Positions 1-7,468 are shown, counted from the stretch's first letter. The stretch: 12,794 nucleotides of DNA from Pseudomonadota bacterium (GCA_023391775.1 JAEWAG010000163.1:1-12794); one strand, 5' to 3'. Translations and numbers: made by a program. Notes: generated by a model not told the origin, from the letters alone.

Positions 1-1020
1 CCACGGGATCATGCCCGAGTCGGCGTAGGCGAACTCGCGGAAGTAGTGGTGCGCGCTCATTTCTCCGCCATAGACGCAGTCCTCGGCGCGCATCTTTTCC
101 TTGATGAAGGCGTGGCCGCTCTTGCACAGCACCGGCACGCCACCGGCCTCCTCGACCTGCTCGACGGTGTTCCAGACCAGGCGCGGGTCGTGCACCACCT
201 TGCCGCCGGGGTGCTTGGCCAGGATCGCCTGGGCCAGCAGGCCGACCAGGTAATAGCCCTCGATGAAGCGGCCATGCTCGTCGAAGAAGAAGCAGCGGTC
301 GAAGTCGCCGTCCCAGGCGACGCCGAAGTCGGCACCGTGCTCGCGCACCGCGTCGATGGTGGCCTGCCGGTTCTCCGGCAGCAGCGGGTTGGGAATGCCG
401 TTGGGGAAGCTGCCGTCCGGCTCGTGGTTGATGCGGATGAACTGCAGCGGCAGGTGCGGCGCCAGCAGGTCGACGATGGCACCGGCGCCACCGTTGCCGG
501 CGTTGACTACCACCTTCAGCGGCTTGAGCGTGGACACGTCCACGTAGCCCAGCAGGTGCTGGATGTAGGCCGACTTGTCGGTCATCGCGCTCTGGCCGCC
601 GGTCGGGGCGGCCGGTGCGGAGGTGTCGGACTGGCAGGCGTCGGAGATGGCGAACAGGCCGGTGTCCGAGGAGATCGGGCGCGCGTTCTCGCGCACCAGC
701 TTCATGCCGTTGTAGTCCATGGGGTTGTGGCGGGCGGTGACCATCACGCCGCCGGCGGCGTCGAGGTGGTCGACCTGGAAGTAGACCTCCTCGGTGCCAC
801 ACAGGCCGATGTCGATGACTTCGCGCCCCTTGCCGCGCAGGCCGGCCGACAGCGCTTCCTGCAGCGCCGGGCTGCTCAGGCGCACGTCATGGCCCAGGAC
901 CACCGGGCCCGGACGCAGCTGGTCGGCCAGGGCCACGCCGATCCGGCGCGCCAGCTCCTCGTCCAGTTCGTCCGGCACGCGGCCGCGGATGTCATAGGCC
1001 TTGAAGGCGGGGAGCGTCAT
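1..1020 (-). CDS. xanA: Phosphomannomutase/phosphoglucomutase XanA, N-terminal 340 residues (runs off left edge)
   Basis: Family role: interconverts hexose 1- and 6-phosphates (glucose, mannose) in the cytoplasm, feeding UDP-glucose and GDP-mannose into xanthan and LPS synthesis. The protein opens MTLPAFKAYDIRGR, as in XanA/ManB. The metal-binding loop DGDFDR is at 237-242 (Asp237, 239, 241) and the sugar-binding loop GEMSAHH at 319-325. XanA is about 450 residues, so the C-terminal phosphate-binding domain lies outside the window. The start ATG (1018-1020) has an AAGGAA ribosome site at 1027-1032 with a 6-nt gap. ODD: the active-site motif, normally TASHNP with phosphoserine at 97, reads TARHNP; codon 97 (730-732) is CGC, Arg. 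The frame is open and collinear on both sides, so this is a substitution and not a frameshift. Divergent from scoAB. Family identity is sure; activity is in doubt. Confidence 0.95.
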   Translation of the reverse strand, partial: MTLPAFKAYDIRGRVPDELDEELARRIGVALADQLRPGPVVLGHDVRLSSPALQEALSAGLRGKGREVIDIGLCGTEEVYFQVDHLDAAGGVMVTARHNPMDYNGMKLVRENARPISSDTGLFAISDACQSDTSAPAAPTGGQSAMTDKSAYIQHLLGYVDVSTLKPLKVVVNAGNGGAGAIVDLLAPHLPLQFIRINHEPDGSFPNGIPNPLLPENRQATIDAVREHGADFGVAWDGDFDRCFFFDEHGRFIEGYYLVGLLAQAILAKHPGGKVVHDPRLVWNTVEQVEEAGGVPVLCKSGHAFIKEKMRAEDCVYGGEMSAHHYFREFAYADSGMIPW

Positions 1021-1053
1021 CGGTCATTCCTTTGCTGAGAGACAGGTCGGCCG

Positions 1054-1059
1054 ATTCTA
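1054..1059 (-). promoter_or_regulatory. Candidate -10 box for xanA (TAGAAT)
   Basis: Reading the minus strand, TAGAAT matches the sigma-70 -10 consensus at 5 of 6 positions and lies 33 nt before the xanA start codon. No good -35 hexamer is present at 16-18 bp spacing, because that stretch is a GC-rich GCCGGC repeat. Inference only. Confidence 0.3.
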
Positions 1060-1107
1060 ACCGCGCGGATGTGTTGGCCGGCGCATGTCCGGCAAACGCC
1101 GGCGCAC

Positions 1108-1113
1108 TAGAAT
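1108..1113 (+). promoter_or_regulatory. Candidate -10 box for scoA-scoB (TAGAAT)
   Basis: TAGAAT on the plus strand lies 30 nt before the scoA start. The hexamer 17 bp upstream (ATGTCC, 1085-1090) matches TTGACA at only three positions. An inverted repeat GCCGGCG (1077-1083) / CGCCGGC (1097-1103) lies between this box and the oppositely oriented TAGAAT of xanA, and could be an operator or simply GC-rich sequence. Confidence 0.3.
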
Positions 1114-1143
1114 GGAGGTTTCCCGGCACTGGCGAGGAAGCAG

Positions 1144-1865
1144 ATGGGCAACCCTACATCCCGCGGCAAGGTCGCCGCTGATGCCAAGGCGGCGCTGGCC
1201 GGCCTGGTGGCCGACGGACAGACCCTGGCGGTGGGCGGATTCGGCCTGTGCGGCATCCCCGAGGCCCTGATCGCGGCCCTGCGCGACAGCGGCGTGCGCG
1301 ACCTGACGGTGATCTCCAACAACGCTGGCGTGGACGGTTTCGGCCTGGGCCTGCTGCTGGAAACGCGGCAGATCCGCAAGATGATTTCCTCCTACGTGGG
1401 CGAGAACAAGGAGTTCGAGCGCCAGTTCCTGTCCGGCGAGCTGGAGCTGGAATTCAACCCGCAGGGCACCCTGGCCGAGCGCCTGCGCGCCGGCGGGGCG
1501 GGGATTCCGGCCTTCTATACGGCCACCGGCTACGGCACGGTGGTCGCCGAAGGCAAGGAAACCCGCCAGTTCGACGGCCGCCACTACGTGCTGGAGACCG
1601 CACTGGTGGCCGACGAGGCCCTGGTCAAGGCGTGGAAGGCCGACACCGCCGGCAACCTGGTGTTCAGCAAGACCGCGCGCAACTTCAACCCGGCCTGCGC
1701 CATGGCCGGCAAGGTCTGCGTGGCCGAGGTCGAGGAGATCGTCGAGGTCGGCGCGATCGACCCGGACCAGGTCCACCTGCCGGGCATCTACGTGGACCGC
1801 ATCGTCCACAACCCCACCCCCGAGAAGCGGATCGAACAGCGCACCGTGCGCCAGGAGAACACCTG

Positions 1866-1866
<1 letters not shown>
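1144..1866 (+). CDS. scoA: 3-oxoacid (succinyl-CoA:acetoacetate) CoA-transferase subunit A
   Basis: Alpha subunit of a heteromeric class I CoA-transferase. The enzyme moves CoA from succinyl-CoA to a 3-oxoacid such as acetoacetate, so the product can enter thiolysis. The protein is 240 residues, normal for bacterial ScoA. The N-terminal signature [10 protein letters not shown] is at 31-40, followed by the stretch [18 protein letters not shown] typical of this subunit. Start ATG at 1144 follows GAGGAAG at 1134-1140. The stop overlaps the scoB start (TGATG, 1864-1868), so the subunits are translationally coupled. The orthologous pair in Xanthomonas campestris is named lpsI-lpsJ because it sits beside xanA and the LPS genes; that same neighbourhood is seen here. 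The exact acyl substrate cannot be read from sequence. Confidence 0.95.
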
Positions 1867-2495
<629 letters not shown>

Positions 2496-2517
2496 GACGC
2501 ACGCGGTGATAAAGAAG

Positions 2518-2545
2518 AAGGCCGGCGCATCCGCCGGCCTTTTTT
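2518..2545. terminator. Rho-independent terminator between scoB and ETF-QO
   Basis: A 10-bp stem with core GGCCGGCG (2520-2527) / CGCCGGCC (2532-2539) and a CATC tetraloop is followed by six T residues (2540-2545) on the plus strand, a textbook terminator for scoAB. The left side is A-rich (AAAGAAGAAG), so the minus strand reads a pyrimidine/T-rich tail after the hairpin and may also end the convergent ETF-QO transcript. Confidence 0.85.
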
Positions 2546-2556
2546 CGTCATCGGGA

Positions 2557-4191
2557 TTACAGGTTCTGGTAGTTGGGACCGGAACCGCCCTCGGGCGTGA
2601 CCCAGGTGATGATCTCGTACGGGTCCTTGATGTCGCAGGTCTTGCAGTGCACGCAGTTGGCGGCATTGATCTGCAGGCGGCGGCCGGCGTCGTCCTCGAC
2701 CATCTCGTACACGCCGGCCGGGCAGAAGCGGGTGCAGGGGTTGCCGTACTCGACCGTGCAACGCTCCACGCAGATCGAGGTGTCGGCCACCTTCAGGTGC
2801 ACCGGCTGGTCCTCGTCGTGCTCGGTGGCCGCGTAGTACACGCCCTGCAGGCGGTCGCGCGGGGGCAGGGCGCGCTCGACGTAGTCGCGCCTGGGCTGCT
2901 CGTGCTGGCCGATCCGGTCCAGCGAGGACCAGTCGGGCTTGCCCTTGAGGGTCCACGGCGAGGCGCCGCCGGTGACCGTTTCCCAGGCCGCGTTGGCCAT
3001 ACCCATCCACAGGCCCTTCTTGAAGCCGGGCTTGATGTTGCGCACCTTCTTCAGCTCGGTCATCACTTCCGAGCCGCGCAGGCGCGCGTCGAAGCCGGCC
3101 GGGTCCAGGTTGCCGGCGGCCAGGTGCTCGGCGGCGAGCATGCCGGAGCGGATCGCCTGGTGGGTGCCCTTGACCTTGGGCACGTTGAGCAGGCCGGCGG
3201 TGTCGCCGATCAGCAGGGCGCCGGGCATCTCCACCTTCGGCAGCGCCTGGTAGCCGCCGGTGACGATGGCGCGCGCGCCGGCGGACAGGATGCTGCCGCC
3301 GTCCAGCAGCGGCTTGACCAGCGGATGGTTCTTCCATTGCTGGAAGGCCTCCCACGGCTTGTACTCCGGGTCGCGGTAATCCAGGCCGCTGACGTAGCCG
3401 ATCGCCACCTGGTTGTTGTCCAGGTGGTAGAGGAAGCTGCCGCCGTAGGTGCTGGTGTCCGCCGGCCAGCCCAGGGTGTGCACGATCTTGCCGGGGGTGA
3501 CGCGCCCTTCGGGCAGCTGCCACAGCTCCTTGATGCCGATCGAATAGCTCTGCGGGTCGCTGTCCGCGTCCAGGCCAAAGCGCTTGATGAGGCGCTTGGT
3601 GAGGTGGCCGCGCGCGCCTTCGGCCAGCACGGTGACCTTGGCGCGGATATCGATGCCCGGGGTGTAGCCCGGCTTGGGCGAGCCGTCGCGGGCCACGCCC
3701 ATGTCGCCGATGCGCACGCCCAGCACGGTGCCGTCTTCGGCGTGCAGGGTCTCGGCGGCGGCGAAGCCGGCATAGATCTCCACGCCCAGGGCCTCGGCCT
3801 GCGGGGCCAGCCACGCGCACATCGCGCCCAGGCTGACGATGAAGTTGCCGTGGTTGCGCATGCCCGGCGGCACCGGCAGGCGGCGGCTGCCGTCCCTGTC
3901 CAGCAGCCAGAACTCGTCCTCGCCCGCCGGCACGCACACCGGCGGCGGGTTGTCGCGCCAGCCCGGCAGCAGTGCATCCAGCGGGCCGGGCTCGATCACG
4001 GCGCCGGAGAGGATGTGGGCACCGACGGTGCTCGCCTTCTCGATCACGCACACCGACAGCTCGGGGTTGAGCTGCTTGAGGCGGATCGCAAAGGCCAGGC
4101 CTGCGGGGCCGGCGCCGATGGTGACGACGTCGTACTCCATCACGTCGCGCTCCACTTCGGGAGTGGGCGTAGTGGTTGTGGTCTCCGACAT
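2557..4191 (-). CDS. Electron transfer flavoprotein-ubiquinone oxidoreductase (ETF-QO)
   Basis: Membrane-associated flavo-iron-sulfur protein that passes electrons from reduced ETF (fed by acyl-CoA and amino-acid dehydrogenases) to ubiquinone. It has 544 residues, usual for bacterial ETF-QO. The N-terminal FAD fold has GAGPAG at 26-31. The C-terminal ferredoxin-like domain carries Cys490, Cys513, Cys516 and Cys519 (spacing C-x22-C-x2-C-x2-C) for the 4Fe-4S cluster. The frame is open to 4464, but the extra 91 residues are Ala/Arg/Pro-rich and lie over the alkB-like gene on the other strand. ATG at 4191 was chosen because GGAG (4197-4200) is 5 nt upstream. ATG at 4140 (MEYDVVTIG) is a less likely alternative. 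It fits functionally beside scoAB; the ETF subunits are not in this window. Confidence 0.95.
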   Translation of the reverse strand: MSETTTTTPTPEVERDVMEYDVVTIGAGPAGLAFAIRLKQLNPELSVCVIEKASTVGAHILSGAVIEPGPLDALLPGWRDNPPPVCVPAGEDEFWLLDRDGSRRLPVPPGMRNHGNFIVSLGAMCAWLAPQAEALGVEIYAGFAAAETLHAEDGTVLGVRIGDMGVARDGSPKPGYTPGIDIRAKVTVLAEGARGHLTKRLIKRFGLDADSDPQSYSIGIKELWQLPEGRVTPGKIVHTLGWPADTSTYGGSFLYHLDNNQVAIGYVSGLDYRDPEYKPWEAFQQWKNHPLVKPLLDGGSILSAGARAIVTGGYQALPKVEMPGALLIGDTAGLLNVPKVKGTHQAIRSGMLAAEHLAAGNLDPAGFDARLRGSEVMTELKKVRNIKPGFKKGLWMGMANAAWETVTGGASPWTLKGKPDWSSLDRIGQHEQPRRDYVERALPPRDRLQGVYYAATEHDEDQPVHLKVADTSICVERCTVEYGNPCTRFCPAGVYEMVEDDAGRRLQINAANCVHCKTCDIKDPYEIITWVTPEGGSGPNYQNL

Positions 4192-4224
4192 CACGACTCC
4201 GGCTGGCTCGTTGGCTGGCCCGGC

Positions 4225-4253
4225 ATTCTCGGGGTTCGCGGCGGACGGGGCAA
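4225..4253 (-). promoter_or_regulatory. Candidate sigma-70 promoter for ETF-QO
   Basis: On the minus strand TTGCCC (4253-4248) and GAGAAT (4230-4225) are separated by exactly 17 bp; each matches its consensus at four positions. Predicted transcription would begin near 4218, giving a leader of about 27 nt with the GGAG ribosome site. The same TTGCCC -35 hexamer appears in the candidate promoter of the H-NS gene. Confidence 0.4.
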
Positions 4254-4292
4254 ATCCACGGCTTTGCACGCCGCCGCGGCGGCCGGCCCTGC

Positions 4293-4298
4293 TAGCGT
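4293..4298 (+). promoter_or_regulatory. Candidate -10 box for the AlkB-family gene, leaderless arrangement
   Basis: TAGCGT (form TANNNT) ends 6 nt before the ATG at 4305, so transcription would begin at or next to the start codon. No purine-rich ribosome site is visible before this ATG. The spacing suggests a leaderless mRNA. No clear -35 element. Confidence 0.25.
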
Positions 4299-4304
4299 GG
4301 GCGG

Positions 4305-4913
4305 ATGGACTGGCAGCATTTCGACCTCCCCGGCGCACGCCTGCAGCTGGCCCGCGGCTGGATGTCCGCGGCCGAGGCCGGGGCGCTGATGCAGGTACTG
4401 CGGGACGGGCTGCCGTGGGAGGTCCACCACATCCGCCTGTTCGGCCGCGAGGTGCCCTCGCCACGGCTGAGCTGCTGGATCGGCGATCCGGACGCGGTCT
4501 ACCGCTATTCCGGCACCCGCTTCAGCCCCCATCCGTGGACCGCCGGGCTGTCGGCGCTGCGCCAGCGCCTGCAGGTCGAACTGGGGCAGCCCTTCAACAG
4601 CGTGCTGGCCAACCGCTACCGCGACGGCCGCGACGCCATGGGCTGGCATAGCGACGACGAGCCGGAGCTGGGCCCGGAGCCGCTGATCGCCTCGCTGAGC
4701 CTGGGTGCGGTGCGCCGCTTCGTGCTGCGCCGGCGGGGCGACCCGGGCCGCCGGCTGGCCCTGGAACTGGAGCCGGGCAGCCTGCTGCTAATGGGCGGCA
4801 CCACCCAGCGCCATTGGAAACACGCCTTGCCCCGAACCACCCGGCCGGTGGGCGAGCGCATCAACCTGACCTTCCGCCAGCTGGCCGCGGCGACCGGCCC
4901 GGCCCGCTCCTAG
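4305..4913 (+). CDS. AlkB-family Fe(II)/2-oxoglutarate-dependent dioxygenase
   Basis: Family role: oxidative removal of methyl groups (1-methyladenine, 3-methylcytosine) from alkylated DNA or RNA. The protein is 202 residues with a double-stranded beta-helix core. The iron ligands are visible: His115 and Asp117 in GWHSDDE (113-119) and His173 in WKHALP (171-176). The 2-oxoglutarate-binding arginines are in RINLTFR (185-191). A short substrate-lid segment (VYRYSGTRFSPHPW, 65-78) precedes them. The HSDDE form resembles ALKBH2/3-like members more than E. coli AlkB (HxDxDE). It has its own upstream region facing ETF-QO, with no obvious Shine-Dalgarno. Its TAG stop sits in a CTAG that is also the stop of the lipoprotein gene on the other strand. 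The exact substrate is unknown. Confidence 0.9.
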   Translation: MDWQHFDLPGARLQLARGWMSAAEAGALMQVLRDGLPWEVHHIRLFGREVPSPRLSCWIGDPDAVYRYSGTRFSPHPWTAGLSALRQRLQVELGQPFNSVLANRYRDGRDAMGWHSDDEPELGPEPLIASLSLGAVRRFVLRRRGDPGRRLALELEPGSLLLMGGTTQRHWKHALPRTTRPVGERINLTFRQLAAATGPARS

Positions 4914-5596
4914 CGGGCGGGCGCCGGCGCGCGGGTGCTGTCGGCCTGCCCCTCGGCGAGGGTCCAGCCGGCCACCTCGGTGGCCAGCGCCGACAGCGCC
5001 GTGCCGAAAGCGGCGGAAACCGCGTCGGTGCCGGTATCCGCCGCCGGCTGCACCTGCAGGAAGGTGCGACTGGCGACCACGCGCTGCTCGGTGTTGTGCA
5101 TCAGCTTGGCGGCGATCTCGATCGTGGCCGCCGGGCGTGCGCCGCCGGCGTAGTCCGACTCGAAGCGGCGGATGTCCATCACCAGCCGGTAGTTGGCGCG
5201 GATGCCGGTTGCCAGGCGGCCTACCGCCGGCACCTTCCCGGAATCCTCCAGCACCCGCAGCACCGCGCCCTCGAGCATGTCCGTCGGCGGCTGGGCCCAG
5301 ACCGCGCCCTTGTAGACCTGCAGCTCGCCCGGCACCGGACGCACGCCGATGCGCGGCGAATCCACCAGGCGCGGGGCCGAGGGGCGGGCGATGGCCAGCT
5401 GCCACTCCACCGCCGGCCATGACGCATCTGCGCGGGCGTCCAGCTCCGGCGCATAGATGGTGACCGGGTCGCTGCGCTTGCCGCCCAGCAGCGAGCAGCC
5501 GCCCAGCACGCAGGCCAAGGCCAGCACCGCGCCAAAACGGGCGAGGGTGGCAGGGACCCGGCGCGCGGGCGGCAGGGAACGGGAAGCGGGCGTCAT
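4910..5596 (-). CDS. ABC-type transport auxiliary lipoprotein (PqiC / DUF330-like)
   Basis: Last gene of the MCE transporter operon. 228 residues with an N-terminal signal peptide: basic n-region, hydrophobic stretch (FGAVLALACVLGG, 21-33) and lipobox LGGC ending at Cys34. The residue after Cys is Ser, not Asp, so outer-membrane sorting is expected. The following region (DPVTIYAPELDARADASW) fits the ABC_trans_aux family, whose PqiC member works with MCE proteins at the outer membrane. Start ATG 5596 overlaps the previous stop as ATGA, with AAGGAG (5608-5613) 11 nt upstream, so translation is coupled. The TAG stop (4912-4910) overlaps the opposing AlkB gene stop. Role inferred from family and operon position; strict orthology to PqiC is not claimed. 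Confidence 0.85.
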   Translation of the reverse strand: MTPASRSLPPARRVPATLARFGAVLALACVLGGCSLLGGKRSDPVTIYAPELDARADASWPAVEWQLAIARPSAPRLVDSPRIGVRPVPGELQVYKGAVWAQPPTDMLEGAVLRVLEDSGKVPAVGRLATGIRANYRLVMDIRRFESDYAGGARPAATIEIAAKLMHNTEQRVVASRTFLQVQPAADTGTDAVSAAFGTALSALATEVAGWTLAEGQADSTRAPAPAR

Positions 5597-6519
5597 TGCG
5601 GTTCGAACTCCTTGGCTCCGTCGCGGCCCAGCAGGAAGCGCGCGGGATTGTTCTCGAGGCGGTCGCTGATCTGGCGCAGGTCGCGGATCAGCCCGCGCAG
5701 CTCGGTCAGGGTCGGGCCCAGCTGGGCCAGGCCGTCGTTGGCGAAGCTGTTGATCGCCGCGCGGTTCTCGCCAAGGATCGCGTCGGCATTGCCGGCGGCC
5801 GAGTCCATCCGCGCCAGGGTCGAATCCAGCCGTGCGATCAGGCCGGGCAGCTCGCGTACCAGGTTCTGGTCCACGCGCTGCACGGTGGCGTTGGTGTTCT
5901 GCAAAGTGGTGTCCAGGCTGCGCGCCGCGTCGCGCGCGCTGGCCAGCAGCGCCTCCATGCCCTGGTCCTGCGAGGCCAGGCTGGTGCTGATCCGCTCGAT
6001 GTTCTCCAGGGTGCGGCCGATGTGCGCCACGTTCTGGTCGCTGAGCACCTGGTCCATGCGCTCGACGATGCGGTTGGCGGTATCGGTGATGTTCTGCAGC
6101 GCCGACGGCGCGGTCTGGATCTGCGGGGTGTCGCTGGTGTCCACCGCCGTCAGCAGCGGCGCGGCCGGGGTGCCGCCGGAAAGCTGGATGATCGCCGGGC
6201 CGGTGAGGCTGGTGATGGCCAGCTTGGCGCGGGTGTCGGTCTTGATCGGGGCGCTGGCGTCGGCACGGATCACCGCCACCACCCGGCGCGGATCGTCGGG
6301 ATCCAGGCTCAGGCGGTCGATCGAGCCGACCGAGATGCCGTTGTACTGGACCGGGCTGCCCACCGACAGGCCGGTCACCGCCTCGTCGAAGACGATCATG
6401 TAGCGCTGCCAGCTGCGCTCGGAGGAATACTTGGCGGCCCACAGGCCGAACAGCAGCAGGCCCACCGACACCACGATGGTGAAGGCGCCGATGAGTACGT
6501 AGTTGGCGCGGGTTTCCAT
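5593..6519 (-). CDS. MlaD-like MCE-domain lipid transport protein
   Basis: Inner-membrane anchored periplasmic component of a lipid ABC transporter. MCE domains form hexameric rings that bind and pass phospholipids. 308 residues: one N-terminal membrane helix (8-28), the MCE domain at about 38-116 (GLSVGSPVQYNGISVGSI at 50-67 is the signature), then a long helical, Gln/Asn/Leu-rich segment (about 136-290) likely to build a coiled-coil stalk, and the tail motif NNPARFLLG (290-298) common in this subfamily. It is longer than E. coli MlaD (about 180), resembling the single-MCE, long-helix type. ATG 6519 is preceded by a perfect AGGAGG (6529-6534), 9 nt away; an in-frame extension to 6573 lies inside the ATPase gene and was rejected. 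One base separates it from the ATPase stop. Confidence 0.93.
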   Translation of the reverse strand: METRANYVLIGAFTIVVSVGLLLFGLWAAKYSSERSWQRYMIVFDEAVTGLSVGSPVQYNGISVGSIDRLSLDPDDPRRVVAVIRADASAPIKTDTRAKLAITSLTGPAIIQLSGGTPAAPLLTAVDTSDTPQIQTAPSALQNITDTANRIVERMDQVLSDQNVAHIGRTLENIERISTSLASQDQGMEALLASARDAARSLDTTLQNTNATVQRVDQNLVRELPGLIARLDSTLARMDSAAGNADAILGENRAAINSFANDGLAQLGPTLTELRGLIRDLRQISDRLENNPARFLLGRDGAKEFEPQ

Positions 6520-6520
6520 C

Positions 6521-7447
6521 TCAGTCCGCCTCCTGGCGCGGCACCGGTTCGTCTCGCTGGCCACGTGCCGCACGGGCGCGCGGACCGTGGAAGTACTCCT
6601 GCACCCAGGGATGGTCGAAGCGTTCGACTTCGGCCAGGGGTGCGTTCACCACGACCTTGCGGTCGGCCAGAACCGCCACCCGGTCGCAGATAGCGTACAG
6701 GGTGTCCAGGTCATGGGTGATGAGGAAGACGGTAAGGCCCAGGGCCTGCTGCAGGGTGGACAGCAGGTGGTCGAATGCGGCCGCGCCGATGGGGTCCAGG
6801 CCGGCGGTGGGCTCGTCCAGGAACAGCAGCGGCGGGTCCAGCGCCAGCGCCCGCGCCAGGCCGGCGCGCTTGCGCATGCCGCCGGACAGCTGCGAGGGCA
6901 GCTTGCTGGTGGCATCGGCCGGCAGCCCGGCGAGCTTGACCTTCAGCAGCGCCAGTTCGCGGCGCCAGCTTTCCGGCAGGCCCGGGTGGTGCTCGCGCAG
7001 CGGCACCTCCACGTTCTCGCCCACGGTCAGCGATGAGAACAGGGCGCCGTCCTGGAACAGCACGCCGGTATTGCGCTGGATGTGCTGGCGCTGGGCCGGA
7101 TCGTCGGACAGGGCGTCGGCGCCCAGCACCTCGATGTAGCCGCCGGCCGGACGTTGCAGGCCCAGTATGGTGCGCATCAGTACCGACTTGCCGGTGCCCG
7201 AGCCACCGACCACGCCGATGATCTCGCCCCGGCGCACGTCCAGGTCAAGCCCCTCGTGCACGGTCTGGTCGCCAAAGCGGTTCACCAGGCCGCGGATCGC
7301 GATCGCGACCTCGCCCGGCGCGCCATCGGCCCGTGCGGCGGTCTGGTCTGGCGACGGACCGGCGGCGTGCGCCGGCAGCACGGGCGCATCCGCTGCGATG
7401 GCCGCATCCGGCCGCGCGTCCACGCCGTGCTGTTTCCGATCACCCAT
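6521..7447 (-). CDS. MlaF-like ABC transporter ATP-binding protein
   Basis: Cytoplasmic ATPase that powers the MCE lipid transporter. With ATG 7447 it has 308 residues. Walker A GGSGTGKS at 81-88, signature LSGGM at 187-191, Walker B LLFLDEP at 207-213, and switch His245 in ITHDLDT are all intact. The sequence following the signature (RKRAGLARALALDP) and the FQDGALFSSLTVGENV segment are typical of MlaF. ODD: about 45 residues before the ABC fold are Ala/Pro/Asp-rich and look non-conserved, so the true start could differ; GTG 7450 is one codon upstream, and no strong ribosome site decides it (GAGGA at about 7466-7470 overlaps the permease stop). The gap to the permease gene is 21 nt, indicating one operon. 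Confidence 0.92.
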   Translation of the reverse strand: MGDRKQHGVDARPDAAIAADAPVLPAHAAGPSPDQTAARADGAPGEVAIAIRGLVNRFGDQTVHEGLDLDVRRGEIIGVVGGSGTGKSVLMRTILGLQRPAGGYIEVLGADALSDDPAQRQHIQRNTGVLFQDGALFSSLTVGENVEVPLREHHPGLPESWRRELALLKVKLAGLPADATSKLPSQLSGGMRKRAGLARALALDPPLLFLDEPTAGLDPIGAAAFDHLLSTLQQALGLTVFLITHDLDTLYAICDRVAVLADRKVVVNAPLAEVERFDHPWVQEYFHGPRARAARGQRDEPVPRQEAD

Positions 7448-7468
7448 CACGCATCACCGTCCCGGTCC

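Noticed and set aside
46..1038. A 330-codon open frame on the plus strand opposite xanA.
   Set aside because: It is the complement shadow of xanA, whose minus-strand product is clearly recognisable.
1248..1865. In-frame upstream extension of scoB, making a 415-residue protein.
   Set aside because: This part overlaps scoA in another frame, is Arg/Gly/Pro-rich with no homology pattern, and a good ribosome site precedes the 1866 start.
2506..4389. A 627-codon open frame on the plus strand opposite ETF-QO.
   Set aside because: It mirrors the ETF-QO gene; its product is rich in His, Gln, Ala, Gly, Val with no known domain, as expected when the complement of a high-GC gene stays open by chance.
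4192..4464. N-terminal 91-residue extension of ETF-QO.
   Set aside because: Low-complexity Arg/Ala/Pro sequence antisense to the AlkB-family gene; ATG 4191 has a ribosome site and gives a normal-length protein.
7440..7454. A four-codon frame (ATG at 7454, M-R-D-G-stop) ahead of the ATPase gene.
   Set aside because: Too short to judge; it probably arises by chance in the 21-nt gap, though it lies close to the uncertain ATPase start.
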